Assembly: GCA_011947345.1 (NCBI GenBank)
Contig: JAAVTG010000740.1
Span: 1-64,000 of the forward strand
Source: Phytophthora quininea
Lineage: Eukaryota > Oomycota > Peronosporomycetes > Peronosporales > Peronosporaceae
Length of the DNA: 64,000 nt
Direction: 5' to 3'
Shown here: piece by piece, positions 34,744 to 46,900 of the stretch
How the letters are laid out: every line of letters begins with the position of its first letter
Numbering within the stretch: the first letter of the stretch is position 1
Notes under the pieces: model-generated
What the model was told of the DNA's origin: nothing
What the model saw: only the letters and a program-made list of their open reading frames with translations
Database searches by the model: none
Made by a program: the position numbers and the translations under genes

Positions 34744-35048
34744 AATGTCAATACGCTTGTTGCCGTCAAAAAGCTGTCTAACTCACATACCGGATACCTG
34801 CACACAGCCACAATCTTTGACTGCCGACCCGCACAATGCACAACAGCACTGAAAAAGGTTGCTGCTTTCGCGTTTGACTTGCGAGACGGACGTCGGTGGA
34901 TGGCGACCGACTTCCAAACACAACAACGCTGCAATGTAGATCGCCAAAATTGCACGCCAAGTATTCACCTGCGTGGTTGAGCTCGGTCCGCATGATGCGG
35001 ATCCAACACGAATAATGCTGGAACTTCATAGCATCCTCCTTCACACCA

Positions 35049-35400
35049 TACAGATGCGCTTGAGCGGCGCGCCAAGGATCCTGCAAGGCTGCGCTGTCGC
35101 ACGTGCGAGGTTAGATCGCCGCGCTTGAAGTCGTGAAGCGACCACTGCCAGCTTGGCGAGACGTGATTTGCTGGACACACGTCCGACAGAATCTGTGTTG
35201 CCTTCAACCGATCCTCTTCGGACGTCGTCCGACTTCTAGATCGCCGCTACCGCAGCCGCGCAGATGCGCTTGAGCGGCGCGCCGAGGATCCGGCAAGACT
35301 GCGCAGCTACACGGGGATCTCCGCACTTCAATGATGTGGGAAGCATGGCAAGGTGATATTTGCTGGAAGTGCGTCATCAGGAGGCTACGTCGTTTATCCG
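35049..35400. repeat. Two diverged direct repeats, period about 213 bp
   Basis: gatgcgcttgagcggcgcgcc occurs at about 35052 and again at about 35265; each is followed by similar sequence (aggatccngcaaggctgcgc..., then a shared tgatttgctgga-like stretch). Probably an internal duplication at the 5' side of the Helitron. Confidence 0.6.
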
Positions 35401-35430
35401 CCGGCCATTTTCGGCAGACACCTGACATCT

Positions 35431-35761
35431 AGACGCACAGGTTTCACTGGAAGCAATGGACACCAAGATGGTAGCCTTGAATCTAGGTAAAAGTTGCATG
35501 GAATCAAATTACAACCGTCGTCGACAGAACTTTTACTCAACAGCCTTCACAGGTTACCATAAGAAGTTTCCGTTTGCTAACATTAAAAAGTTGTATTTCG
35601 CTTACAGGTTGCTAACCTTGCGTGCACAGCAAAACCTGACCTGCAAACCAGTACACGTACGCCTACATCGGTATCAGTCAACGGCATCCAGGTTCCATAC
35701 ACATGCACCGCATCCTGCGCTATAACGATGACACAATTTTAATCACTCCACCTATATATTT
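35431..35761. other. Short intergenic region
   Basis: An 89-aa plus-strand frame exists but shows no domain features. Treated as non-coding. Confidence 0.35.
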
Positions 35762-36734
35762 TCACCCCACTCTTACCTTAGTGGCCGCGTTTCCTCCACC
35801 GTAGTCGAAGGTGATCTCCTCGTCATTTTCAATGAGCCTCTTTGCAAAAAGACCACAGCACATCTCTCCACCAACGTCCCAGCGCTCCGCCACGCAATTG
35901 GGCTGGCAGCTGTGGTTCGCGAACCTTGCAAGATTGCCAACTACACGCGCGTCGATTACTTCGTTAGCAGCGACGGTCATTCCGTAGTAGTTTGTGGCTC
36001 CCTTCAGCTCCTACACGAAGATAAGCAACGGTCGACAGTCAGCGATGATTCAGTCCGTTTCCGTACACTTATCCTTACCATTTCCCTGCGCTGATACACC
36101 GCACTACGAATGATTTCCCCCACGTACTCACAAACAAAAGCACCAGGCAATATCTGCTGGCTAGCAAATAGCGACATATCTTTGTCGGAAAACCTTCTCA
36201 CTGCCAACAACGCGTTGGCCCCATCTTGCATCCTTTGGTTACTGCAATGGACTCCAGACGCGCATTTTCCGCGCACACATTCGACTTGCATCTGCACAGC
36301 AAACAATTGCCAGCACTAGTGTCGAGTGTCAATTTGTCTTTGGACGTACCGATCGATTCTCGCAACCGATGCCGCACGTCACACTCCAGTCAAGGCCGGG
36401 ATTGCATTTACACTCAAGAATTTCATCCTGCCCCCGGCATCGAGTTAATTGTAGTTTTGATCGGAAGTATTACAACACATATCTCGTCAAGAACACGTCT
36501 TGGACGATACGTCACGCTGATCAGATCAGCGTACTCATACTCGATGAGAGCCTGTAGAACACTTCTCTCCTCCATCAACTGTCAAAATAAATTAGCTAGT
36601 ATAGTGGAATAGCCAACAAACACGACTTGGCGAACAGGTCTAGTGCTCCATCGATCGCGCCGGTAAGTCGCGGCAGCCTCTCCACGGACCAAAAAGTGAT
36701 CCAGTTTCACCTGCCGTCGACGTCGACGCGCCAT
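35762..36734 (-). CDS. AWS-SET histone lysine methyltransferase (SETD2/NSD/ASH1 type), incomplete at 3' end
   Basis: Proposed start 36734 (MARRRRRQVKLDHFLVRGEA). After a first intron ending TTTTGACAG at 36579, the frame reads LIEYEYADLISVTYRPRRV. The AWS cysteines follow: ILECKCNPGLDWSVTCGIGC, ENRS, intron 36349-36292, then VECVRGKCASGVHCSNQRMQ. The SET domain has CEYVGEII, intron 36078-36011, then NLARFANHSCQPNCVAE and ENDEEITFDYGGG. All SAM- and substrate-site motifs are present. The frame breaks at C5 36431-36435 (two more G on the coding strand restore it). After GGGNAATK a GTAAGA donor at 35776 suggests another exon beyond; otherwise it stops at 35762. Expected nuclear, acting on H3K36 or H3K4, but specificity cannot be read from sequence. 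Confidence 0.75.
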
Positions 36735-37158
36735 CGTTTGCTTTTCTCTGGTCAAATCGAAATGTTACCAGGGCGTTTTACTTGACGGCTTGCTGTAGGA
36801 TGCGTCTGCTGCGATCTAGAATCACTGCACTGGATGTGCTCCCCTTCAAAATTTCAACAGCACTGCACATCCAAACTTAAAAACACACACCAAACACGAG
36901 CTTGACGATTTTAAATGGAAGCATTCATGTTAATGGAAGTGCGAGGCTTCTTACACATGTACATCCGCAAGCACCGTTCTGTTCTCAAGCCTTGCCACGG
37001 TAAGCAATGCCAAACGAAATCAAACCACATGAATGAGCGCTCGAATTCGTCACACATCAGCAGCCTCGGTATGACGACTCGGCTCCCTTGCTCCAGCACT
37101 TGTTGAAACTTGTCGTTAGCATGGTGGTGCGCGCTCGCCAGCATCCATCGTCGAAGAG
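36735..37158. other. Upstream region of the SET gene
   Basis: No domain-bearing frame. A 77-aa minus frame (MLASAHHHANDKF) may be a stray or a last exon of the next gene. Confidence 0.3.
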
Positions 37159-37990
37159 CTAGCCGCGAGTGGCCATCGCGTTCCGCGTGCGAGGAGCTTT
37201 TCCCGCTGCAGGGCTCCCAGCTGCGGCAGCTGCCGCAACAGCTCTCCCTTCGACGACACTCCCCGACGCACCGTCGCGATTCTCCTTTTCGTCGCCATCG
37301 CGCTGCACCAGAGCACGAGCCTTAGGGCTGCGCCCAGACTGCACCGGCGCACTCTTGCGCTTCAAAACGGGAGGGTTCGCCTCGACTATCCGATCCGACG
37401 CAGGTACTTCAAGCTGCACACTGCTCTTGGCGATGTCCGAGAAGTAGCCGATGTTATGCACCTGCCGCATACACAGCGCCCACACGAAAGTTGACACGTG
37501 CCACTCGCGGCGACCCTGTCTTCCGCTTTGCGTCCCAGATGGTAACCTGCGCGATGAAAGGCTTGCGGTTGACACTGTTGAGCTCGGAGAGGGTCTCTTG
37601 AACCTCGTCAAAGAGGCCATGCGCCATGGAGTCGACAAGCGTCACGCGCGTGCCATTGTCGACGATCAGCCTCTCCGAGGCATGACAACACATCTTGATA
37701 GTGACGTTCACGCCGGCGGCTGGCTCACTAGACGAGATGAATTCCCGTAGATCCACCACGTTTGAGAAAAATTTCGTGACCTCGTCCTCGCGCTGCTACG
37801 GCACAGCGCTGCGCAGACCGTCGAGCAGCTCCATGAGGTGATGCGATGCGAGGGAAGGGGAGCTTGAGCGACGGGCGCTTGGTGGTCGGCTGGGTAGCTG
37901 CTTGCGGCCGGGGGCGCAAAAACAAAAATGAGAGAGCCTCTGAACGACTCGCAAGGCAGCGGCGCCGAGCGCTGCCAGCAAGCACTTCAA
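37159..37990 (-). CDS. Unrecognised protein with Ala-rich basic C-terminus
   Basis: Minus-strand frames are consistent with one gene: a start near 37990 or at MELLDGLRSAVP (about 37835), then EDEVTKFFSNVVDLREFISS, VDNGTRVTLVDSMAHGLFDEV, FIAQVTIWDAKRKT, a frame change near 37500, and FVWALCMRQVHNIGYFSDIA with a charged, Ala-rich tail. The middle could be an OB-fold-like beta barrel, but I cannot assign a family. A TAG at about 37798 lies in the N-terminal frame. Function unknown. Confidence 0.45.
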
Positions 37991-37993
37991 CAT

Positions 37994-38520
37994 GACCTTC
38001 GTAGCCTAAATCAGTATATAAAGCAGTACTTTCCTCAGACTTTTTACGGGCGGCCTCGAACCCTGCCGACTTTTGACGCTATTAGATCTGGCAATGGATT
38101 AATCCCATTTAGTATGGGTATACCCACACATGCGGGCGGTTTCCTTGGTACATCAGGGTACACTCCCGGATGGCTACAAAAATCTCGGCGCTAATTCTCA
38201 TAGAAAAGTGGCCTTTTAGGCCAACTCTTTTCCCACTAATATCAGGCGCCCCTACAGTCGGAATAAAAATAACCCTCGTTTTATTGGCTGTTAACTCATT
38301 CGGGAGAGGTGATCCACCTGTAGGGTCGCGGCTTTTTCAGTTTTAGCTTACGAACGTTTTCACATACATGCTCTTATATAGAGGGAAACTTGCATAGTTT
38401 TGGCCCCCAGGAGAGCGATTGTATATTATAACCCTAACCTATTTTGAAAAATAATACTGTAAAAGGGTGTAAAGAAGTAAATAGGAGTTGTCTGATTTTA
38501 AGGGGGCTTAGGGATGGGGA
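37994..38520. other. Non-coding stretch, nothing recognised
   Basis: Frames are short. 38080-38340 has an unusual composition but matches nothing I can name. Confidence 0.3.
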
Positions 38521-38525
38521 AGCAA

Positions 38526-38632
38526 AATGCGGTCGGATTGACGAATCCGATCTGATCCGATCTGATCGATTGATCGAAAACAGATTTATGAATCGATTCG
38601 ATCCGATTGAATCGGATCGACTCGGTGATATA
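38526..38632. repeat. GATC/CGATT-rich palindromic simple repeat, copy 1
   Basis: Sequence built from gatccgat, atcgattc and aatcggatc words, self-complementary over most of its length. A similar block occurs at 56668-56772. Confidence 0.7.
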
Positions 38633-39236
38633 ATATCAACCAATAGCCACCGAGCAGCTTTAGTCTTTTGTATGTAATATCCTTTCTTGAGAATATCAAG
38701 AAACAAAAACATCGCGTTGGGGTCCTGCAGACCACGCTGCCTGCGGAGGACGATACAACTGACTGGCAGCCAAGCCGGGCAACCCGAGTGGGCACTAACG
38801 CCATCATCGACAGCTGCGTCATGTGCATACGCACCAGCAGATCTTGGAGTTGTTCCCGACCTCACTGGATGCAGACGTACCACCACTAGGTTGAGTTTGT
38901 GCGAGTAAGCCTGCATTTGAGGGCACACACCAGCACGATCACAACTGTTCGCCATGCACTCGGGTAATGATGTTTTAACAAAACTGTGGGAGTTGTATGG
39001 CTAACGCTGCTGGTGAATCAGACACGAACTGCTCAAAGTCGACCCCGCATACGCCAAATTCTTCAAATTGCTCTGACGTGGAGCGCCAGCTGAAAGTGTC
39101 AAGCCTAAGAGGAGGGTGTCAGGCCTTCAAGTCGATCTAATGGACACTCCCGATGCGTTCGTACCGAATTCGACTCCCGCAGCCCAACCAGCAGCTCCTG
39201 CACCGACGATAGTAGCAAGAAGGGCACATTTATCGA

Positions 39237-40210
39237 TTGCGATCAAGCCTGTTATCAAGGCTAAAACTCAAGCCTTCTAGCTCAAATGTTAGACGAATGA
39301 AGGTACGGTTTGGGAGGAACTGGAGAGGAGAAGAGCAACCAGAGCAGCCAAGACTTTGTGACTTTGACGGACAGCGAGTTGGAATTATTGAAGACGGAAT
39401 TCCCACCTCCAGCTCCAGGTGGACCGAGCTCCGGAACTCGACGGGGCAACATGCTTGGATCGCCTGCCGCAGGCCCCAATTCGCCTTTAGGTTTGTTTTC
39501 CTCATCGATCGTGCCAGGACAAACAACATTTCCATCATTGTCAAGCAGTTCCGGATGAATGACGCAGCTTTACGGGTAGGGATCATGAAGATGGACTCGG
39601 AAGTACTGACGATCGAGCGAGTCCAAGGTTTGGTCAAGATTATGCCTACAGAAGAAGAGATCGCAGCTATCTCAGGGTTTAACGGAGACCCGACCACTCT
39701 CAACGGCGCAGAACTGGTGCTAAAGGAACTCAACACAGGGCCGCGGCTAAAGCAGCGGCTGCCTGCTCTCGAGACCAAGCACCAAGTTCCCGCTTTGGCT
39801 CAGGACTTGCAGACCAAAGTCAACAAAATTCGTACGGCGAGCAACGATATCGCACAAAGCGCTGAGCCCAAAATATTGTTGCTGGTCATTCTGCAGATTG
39901 GCAACAAGAAAACCACGACACAGCTCGTGGAGGGCCCAAAGGATTTCGATTTGGCGACTTCACGAAGCTGGTGCAGCTCAAGTCAATTGGTAAATCCATC
40001 ACCTTGTTGCATTATATGGCTCGGATGATGCGGAAAAAATGCAACAACGTTTGCTTGAGCGATGGCTTGGTGTCATTGTACGACGTTTGAAACATCTCCA
40101 TCACCGAATTCAGGCCAACATGAACGAACTCAGAGAAATGACGGAAAGTATCAGTGCGGAGCTGGCAAAGCAGCGACTTTTGATGGATGTGCAGGAGGCT
40201 GTATTCTAGC
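39237..40210 (+). pseudogene. Formin FH2-domain fragment
   Basis: Successive plus frames read EEKSNQSSQDFVTLTDSELE, FRMNDAALRVGIMKMDSEVL, then LKELNTGPRLKQRLPALE and, after A4 39909-39912, FRFGDFTKLVQLKSIGKSIT followed by LLHYMARMM. The G-N-x-x-N-x-x-T-A-R-G-G step of FH2 is present once one A is added. A helical tail (NMNELREMTESISAEL) follows in another frame to a TAG at 40207. FH2 domains nucleate actin filaments. There is no FH1 proline region, no N-terminal part and no good start codon, and there are at least two further frame changes (near 39330 and 39540), so it is called a fragment. Confidence 0.7.
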
Positions 40211-40309
40211 AAGACAAGACGGCGCGTCTGCAAAGCCGGTATGATTCGTGTACTCGTTTCCAAATCAACCATACGCAGTTCTACGAAGCAGGGCGTGGCC
40301 AGCAATAAA

Positions 40310-41690
40310 TTATTGCCAAGGCTGCAATATCTCGAGCTCAGCGACATCCTCTTCCTTTACTTGCTCCGGAAGAATCTGAGCCACGCAGCTGTCTCCATTG
40401 ACGTTCATGAAAACTAATGTGGCAGAAACTCGCCGGAATTGTGTGTTGGGGAAATCGTTGCCCAAATGGAGTAAATCATGACGACGTTGGCATTTGGTCG
40501 GAATTAGGAAGGCACTCTTGGAGCGTAACACCGATAGGATCAGGACGATAACGAGCTGAACCCAGCCCAGTTGGACAGTTTTTCAGCTGTCGACACCAAG
40601 AAAACTATTGCGCACGGAAAGTAGATCGCCGACCCGTTTTTGTGGATCGTGCAGCCAATGGTGACCACGAATTGAATTAGGCTGCGGGGCACTTCACGCG
40701 TGGACTCGACGCAGTGCAGTGTGACATGTAGCGTGATTAGCGACGAAGCGGAGCCAAAAGCGAACACTGCAGCAGGGATCATGGCACGCATGAAAGTGAA
40801 GGATTCTTCCTGATGGCCAACCACAGCAAAATGAGAACGAAAACTAGCTCGAAAGTTACCATGGCGAGAAGGGTGCACAAGACGAGAACACCCACATGCG
40901 TCGCAACATCGTCTAATATCTCCTACTGCGCAAGCGATCCAGCTACTATCGACAGGACGGCAAGAGGGCCAATCGAACGTCTTCGCTGACGTGGAAGAAT
41001 ACATTGCTCATCTATTTGAGAATGTCGAGCAGCGGGCTGCTCTCGCAGGAACTTGTCTTAACCGCAGCTATACCGAAGATGATGACGAAAGTCACCACGC
41101 TTAGCATGGCGCTTTTCTCGAAGTTCAAGAAGATGTTTGAGGGGATGAGTAGGTTCAATATGTCCGTGGTTTGGTTGGACACCGTGGTGACGTCGCTGGT
41201 CAAACTGTCCGTGGCAAAAAAACGACGGATCATAGAGCTGAAAACTCGTCGTTCCAGTAACAACGGTAGATGAACAAGTTGCTGCACCGATCGAGTTGTA
41301 CGTCAAAAGGAGTCGTTTTCGCACATGACATTGAACAACACTGCGGTCTCCTCGCTCGTATGTATGGCTTTTGATATGTGGATTGAGGTTCCGAAGCAGC
41401 ATAAATTTAACAAGTCCCAGAATCGCCTCCAGTAGCGACAAACCCGTGAATATGAGTGCTGTACGGGTTTCGACAATTGACACCTTGCCGAGCAGCACGA
41501 TGTCAGCCACCGTCGTGGACTCGTGAACATCATTGGGATGACAAAGCACCTGTAAAAACACTTCACCAGGAAGTTTCACTAGATTGCTGACGTCGGAAGG
41601 GACGTCGAGATTCGACAGCAACACACCCAGCAGCAAACCTGCTACGGCGCCAAGCATGACCTGCGTTGTCGACTGGCGCAAAAGCCACAC
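40310..41690 (-). pseudogene. SLC1/EAAT-type dicarboxylate-amino acid:cation symporter, decayed
   Basis: Minus frames follow the family from N to C: VMLGAVAGLLLGVLLSNLDV with LVKLPGEVFLQVL; KVSIVETRTALIFTGLSLLE; NIFLNFEKSAMLSVVTFVII; then after a gap FAFGSASSLITLHVTLHCVE and QFVVTIGCTIHKNGSAIYFP; finally VFMNVNGDSCVA. These are recognisable SLC1 membrane and hairpin segments, but the transport-site N-M-D-G-T is now H-K-N-G-S and the Ser-rich hairpin is altered. With several frame breaks this is a real pseudogene rather than sequence error. Confidence 0.65.
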
Positions 41691-42002
41691 TGATACACTT
41701 GGTCTGGGTAGCTCACCTGGGACTGCACGGGGTTGAAGGTGAAAGGCTGTACGTTGCTCGCGCAGGTATTAAACTGGTGCCCGTAGTCGGTGACATCACA
41801 TCCGCGATTTAGGTCTTCTCAATGAGGAAATTTCGGCGACGACGGCGCTCCAAGAGGCTTGCGTCTGCTTCTGTGGCACGCGCTGGCTGGGATCTTGGCT
41901 TTCAGTGACCGTGTTTTTGAATGGAGACCTACCTTGTGGTAGTGCGAGCTCGTGCGAATGTGAAATGCAATTTATTGTGGAGGTGTTAAACGAGTTCTGA
42001 GG

Positions 42003-43713
42003 CTACCAACAAGCATCTACGCGCTCAGCGTGAACATTCCCTGCGGTGGCGTTAAACTCGAGAAAGGATTGGATTTCCAAGATGGCAGTGATGGCGTCGT
42101 CTTTCAAGCACGTACGTCGCTTAGTGATAGTCGTTCCCGACGCCGAAAAGGCTTGCTCGCTTGGTACGGATGTCGTTATCACTGCTAGAAAATCGCGGCC
42201 CATCATTTGGATACGAGGGTATGATGCTGCCTCGTTCCGCATCCACTGACACAGCGCTCTGCTTGTCGTCTTCAAGGTCATCGCCGTGTCTTTATGATCA
42301 AGCCATCTATTGAGTTCGCTTGCAAATGAATCGCCATCATCGTTTTCGGGGATTCCATTGCAAGATGTTCATCAATCAAGGAGTGTAAAGCTTCTGCGTC
42401 TGCTGCTTCTTCCGTTTGCTCTTGTGTTGTCTCCTGTGCACTCGCAGCGGCCTCTCTTCGCAAGTACTCTTCTTGGTAATGAGACTCGTACTCTGCTTCT
42501 ACAAGCCGCTTGACAGCCGCAATATCCAGCCCCATCTTGGCTAGGTATCCTTTTGACCGAGGGTCTAAGACAGCAGCGATAATTGCTTCATTTGTTCGTA
42601 CGTGTGGAAGGTACTCGTCCAGTTTGTGCTTGAAAGCACGAGCAAAGTCTTGGGTATACCAAGACACAGCGGTTTTCATCATTTTCACAGCATACTGCCC
42701 GACGAGGTGAAACACTACAAGTGCCACGCCAAATGTCGGGTAGTTCTTCCCAGACAGCATTGTTGTCGCGCCCTTGATTTGCCTCAAGAACGTGATCAGC
42801 TCAATCACATAGCCCCATGTCGCTTCGGAAATGGGTGCCGCAACGCGATTACGCGCAGAAATGCAAAAGTCCTTGTAGCCTTCGTGCTTGCAGCGGATCC
42901 GCCGCTGTAACTCTTCGATAGCTACTCGCAGCGACCGTGCAGACGAAAGCATTGTCAGAGTACTATTCCACCGTGTCGCGCAGTCGAGTTCTGGCGATTC
43001 AAACGCCACGTTGACCGACTTACAGACTTCTTGGAGAGCCTCCAGCAGAGAGGGGACTCACTAGTTTTCTTCAGTACATCGCGAATGATGCGGATGCTGT
43101 CATCCATGAGAGGGCACTGTTTTAATCCTTCCTTGACAGCGAGCTGGAGGACGTGAGCCAAGCAGCGCACCTGCACGACCTTGAGATGATTGTGTAGCAC
43201 AGCCACGAGATGTCCAATTGCCGCTACTTCTTCACCCAGCGCTACGTTTACTGCCTCAACCATGGTGCCATTGTTCATTGCATTATCAGTCGTTATCGCT
43301 CAGAGTCTTGAGAAGAGGGAGCCGTCCATAGCTCTCACTGTGTCCATGAGGTGTTGAGCGAGGCGAGAGCCAGAATGAGGGTACTCCACGCGAGTAAACC
43401 CTAGCATCACCGACCGGATGGTCCAGTTCTGGTCGATCCAATGCATAGTAACCACCATATAACCTTTATGAGCCGCTGAAGTCCACATATCTGTGGTGAT
43501 CGCTACACGGCAGCCATCGACACCGCGAAGAATGTGCCGCCGCGCCAACGCTTTCTCACAGCTCCACCTGTCCATGATCTGCTTCCGGATGGTCTTTCTG
43601 GAGGGAGGGGAATACTCTGGGTGCAAAGATTTACAGAATGCTCGAAACTCGTCCTTCTCTACCAGATTCAGTGGAAGGGCGTTCCGCACGAGCAGTGCTA
43701 CCAGCTGAGCGTC
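42003..43713 (-). CDS. hAT 1 transposase, catalytic and dimerisation part
   Basis: From the insertion: DAQLVALLVRNALPLNLVEK, then GCRVAITTDMWTSAAHKGYM (first catalytic Asp region), AITTDNAMNNGTMVEA (second), ALVVFHLVGQYAVKMM, and at the C-terminus SYPRIQMMGRDFLAVITTSV followed by PSEQAFSASG, the hAT dimerisation motif. Breaks: an in-frame TGA at 43300-43302, G4 43052-43055 and T4 42343-42346; at the last two, one added base restores a perfect frame (e.g. FASELNRWLDHKDTAMTLKT). Apart from the TGA the gene may be whole. Confidence 0.8.
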
Positions 43714-43718
43714 CACCG
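43714..43718. repeat. 5-bp target-site duplication (pair at 48839-48843)
   Basis: caccg on both sides of the copia element; the usual length for copia integrases. Confidence 0.9.
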
Positions 43719-43894
43719 TGTTGAGTTTACAGCAGTTGGAGATCGTCGCAGGTTGTAGGATAGAAGTTGAGATGGGATGTAGGACATCGTAGGAAGCGGC
43801 TATCTCCAGAGGCAATGCTTCCTCACTTCAAAATTGACCACCTGCTTGCATCTTCATCCATCTCAAGGACTTCTTTGAATCATACAAACCAATA
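43719..43894 (+). repeat. 5' LTR of copia element
   Basis: Begins tgttgagtttacagc and ends aaaccaata, so termini are TG...TA rather than TG...CA. Confidence 0.9.
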
Positions 43895-43906
43895 GGTTAT
43901 GAGCCC
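43895..43906 (+). other. Primer-binding site of copia element
   Basis: ggttatgagccc immediately after the 5' LTR is the expected place for the complement of a tRNA 3' end. A methionine-type tRNA is likely but could not be checked. Confidence 0.65.
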
Positions 43907-43931
43907 AAGTCTTCCGAACAGCAACGACATC

Positions 43932-46900
43932 ATGTCAATGAAGTGGAACACCGCAATGAGTTTCAACGGCTCCAACTACACCGCATGGAAGATGAGAGTA
44001 AAATCTCGTCTAGAAGCTAGAGACCTGTGGGATATCGTGACACTGCGTGAAAGACCGCCAAGACGCGGTTCGACTCGCGAAGAAGAATTCTGGCGACGCG
44101 AGAAGGCTGCGAAAGCATTTCTCCTCGAGACTCTCACCGACGACCTGGTGGTGAGTGTTGGCGCGAAACGATATGCCTTCGAGGTGTTCGAACATCTAGA
44201 GCAAACGTACGAGCCAAAGAATTGGGGAAACCTCGTTGCATTGCGTGAGCAGTTCATCTCGCTCAAGTACACTGAGGGCGACGAAATGACGGTTCATTTG
44301 AACAAGTTGAAGACGCTTGCCGAGAAGCTAGGCAGGCAATCAAAACCTGTAGACGACAAAGAGAAAGTTTGTCAGCTACTTACAAGCTTGCCAGACTCTT
44401 GGTCCCAGTTCAAAAGCATCTACTTTACTCAAGATCAGCCGCTTGCATGGTCGGTGATGGAAAGCAGCGTCATGGCGGAGTATTCGCGGCGCCAACACGA
44501 ACAGAAAGCTCCCGTCGTCGATGTACACTCCGCAGCATCTGAGAGAGACAGTGCTGCCATCCAGAGGGTCGAGGCATTGCTCGTTGCGGCAAGAAGAAGC
44601 GTCCGAGCGCCAACACGAAGACCTGTGTCCCGTTCTGCACCGTACCCGACACAACAACCGTGTTTTTACTGCAATAAATCTGGACACCTGAAGCAAAATT
44701 GTCATCTTCGACGCCGACATCTTCGCGAACGAGGGGTGCCTGCAGACGACGAACTGACTGAACATGGAGCGGCCGCCGGAATCACCTCTACAACGAATGA
44801 CTTCAGAGAAGCCCCTTCGGTTGAGCCCCTCCCGACAGTTCTGGGAGAGACCTGGGGTCTTGCTGCTACGACGGGTGAAGCGCTGGCGACGTCCCAGGCT
44901 GACCAGGACGAAGCGCTGTGGGTCATTGACTCTGGCTGCACTGATCATATGACAGGCGATAGGGCTCTGTTCCACGAACTGGAGCTGGTAAAAGGGGGCA
45001 AATCGGTTCGAGTGGCTACGAACGAGCGAGTCCCAGCGGAGGGAACCGGAACCGTGCTGCTAAACGTCGCCATGGACAACGGACAGACTGCCAGGGTTCG
45101 CCTCGGCAACGTGCTGTATGTGCCGAAACTCGGGATGAATTTACTGTCGGTAGTGCAAGCAGCGAAGCAGGGGACACGCTTCGACTTCCACACCAAACCG
45201 GGGTCAGTCATTGTATACAACGACTTCTTCAAAGTTACCTGCTCGCCAAGCCCAAACGGGCTCTGCATCCTTCGGTCGTCCCGGTCGACAGCTGCTGCAT
45301 TTGCTGTGCGGCCTGATCTCACGCTCGACTTGATGCATCGTCGGCTCGGTCATGCTAGCAAATCAATCATCAGTACCATGGCGAAGAAACAAGTAGTGGC
45401 AGGCATGGACCTCAAGCCAGAGACGGAACACATCCCGTGCGACGCGTGTGAACTCGGCACGAAGCGTCGAGCCTCATTCAAGATGTCCGAGCGAGTGGAC
45501 ATGGATGGCCCCAACGCGGTCGTGCACAGCGACATCGCTGGCCCAGTAGAGCACTTGACGATTAAGCACGAGCGGTACGTGCTCCTCTTCGTAGACGGCT
45601 ACTCTCGGTACTGCACAGTTCGTCTACTCAAGAACCGGTCGGAGTTCTTCCGCTGTTTCCTCGACTACAAAGCGGCCGTCGAGACGAAGCACAATCGCGC
45701 TATTCATCGCTTCATCAGTGATAATGGTGGAGAATATTTGAGCGACCAGTTCACGGGGTACTGCAAGGACTTCGGGATCCAGCGTGAAACTACGGTTGCC
45801 TACACTCCTGAACAAAACGGAATGGCGGAAGTCAGATTTCGGGTGTTTTTCAACAAGGTGCGAACCGTTCTCATTGCAGCAAACGCACCAAAGCAGCTCT
45901 GGGGAGGCGATCATGTCCATGGTCTACGTCTACAACCGTACTTTGGCGGCAGGCATAGGAGTGACGCCGTACGAGCTTTGGCACGGACATCCACCGGACA
46001 TTAGCAATCTGAGAGAATTTGGTGCGCTTGCGTACGTTTACGTACCGACCAAAATGCACCCGAAGGCGCGAGCGGGGCAAAAGCGACAGAAGCTTGACTA
46101 CAAGTCGGTGCGAGGCATTTTTGTCGGATACTCGGAGAACCAAAAGGCTGGAAGATTCTTGACTGCTCTCGGGGAGCAATCATTTCGTCTTGCCATGTGA
46201 GGTTCGATGAAACTAACTCGGCGGCCACCCAGGAGCTCAAACGCCAAGAGCTCCGTCAGCTGGGGACACCCACGGCGCTGGACTTCGACTACTACACGCG
46301 CACGGCAACGTCTGAGGTGGATCTTCTGTTCTTCAACCAGCTCTCCGCTGCGGAGAAACCCACTGCCAATGACATCGTACTGCTCGAAGAATTTATTTCC
46401 GACTTCGATCTTGGCTCCGTGAATGTGGCTACAACCTGGCCTGCACTCGTTTCTTACGCACCGAAGTCAGCGCCATGGCTCAGGACGTTAATCGGACCAC
46501 AAGCGCTTACCACGATACCAGTTACACCAGTTCTTCATGCTGCGCGAAAGCAGAAGCAGGCAGAAGTCCTCGTTGCACTCGAGAATGTAACACACAAAGA
46601 GGCACTCAGTAACGTAGCGAGTACTGGCGTGGGGGTGGAGCCATCGTCATACAAGGAAGCGATGTCGCGTCCGGACGCCGCAGAATGGAGAAAAGCTATC
46701 AGCGCCGAAGGCAAAGCACTACGTGCTAACGGCACATGGCGACTAATGAAGCTACCCACCGGTAAGAGAGCTCTCTCCTGTCGCTGGATATTCAAGGTGA
46801 AATACAACAGTGACGGATCACTCGAGCGCTACAAGGCTCGACTAGTTGTGATTGGATGTCAACAGATCAAGTACGTGGACTTCGACGACGTATTTGCTCC

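Larger units (their letters stand above)
29746..35430 (-). mobile_element. Helitron (rolling-circle transposon), decayed
   Basis: The minus strand encodes, in order, a basic N-terminal region, a Cys-rich segment, a DUF6570-like segment, a Helitron_like_N/Rep HUH endonuclease and a PIF1-type helicase. A stem-loop ends 11 nt before ...TTAG at 29746 on the minus strand, where a Helitron 3' end (normally CTRR) is expected. The 5' TC end could not be fixed; 35430 is an outer guess based on repeats at 35.0-35.4 kb. Many stops, including non-homopolymer ones, mean it is not autonomous. Confidence 0.75.

Noticed and set aside
37994..38500. Possible organellar or viral-like insert from unusual composition
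   Set aside because: No frame or motif could be matched to any known gene.
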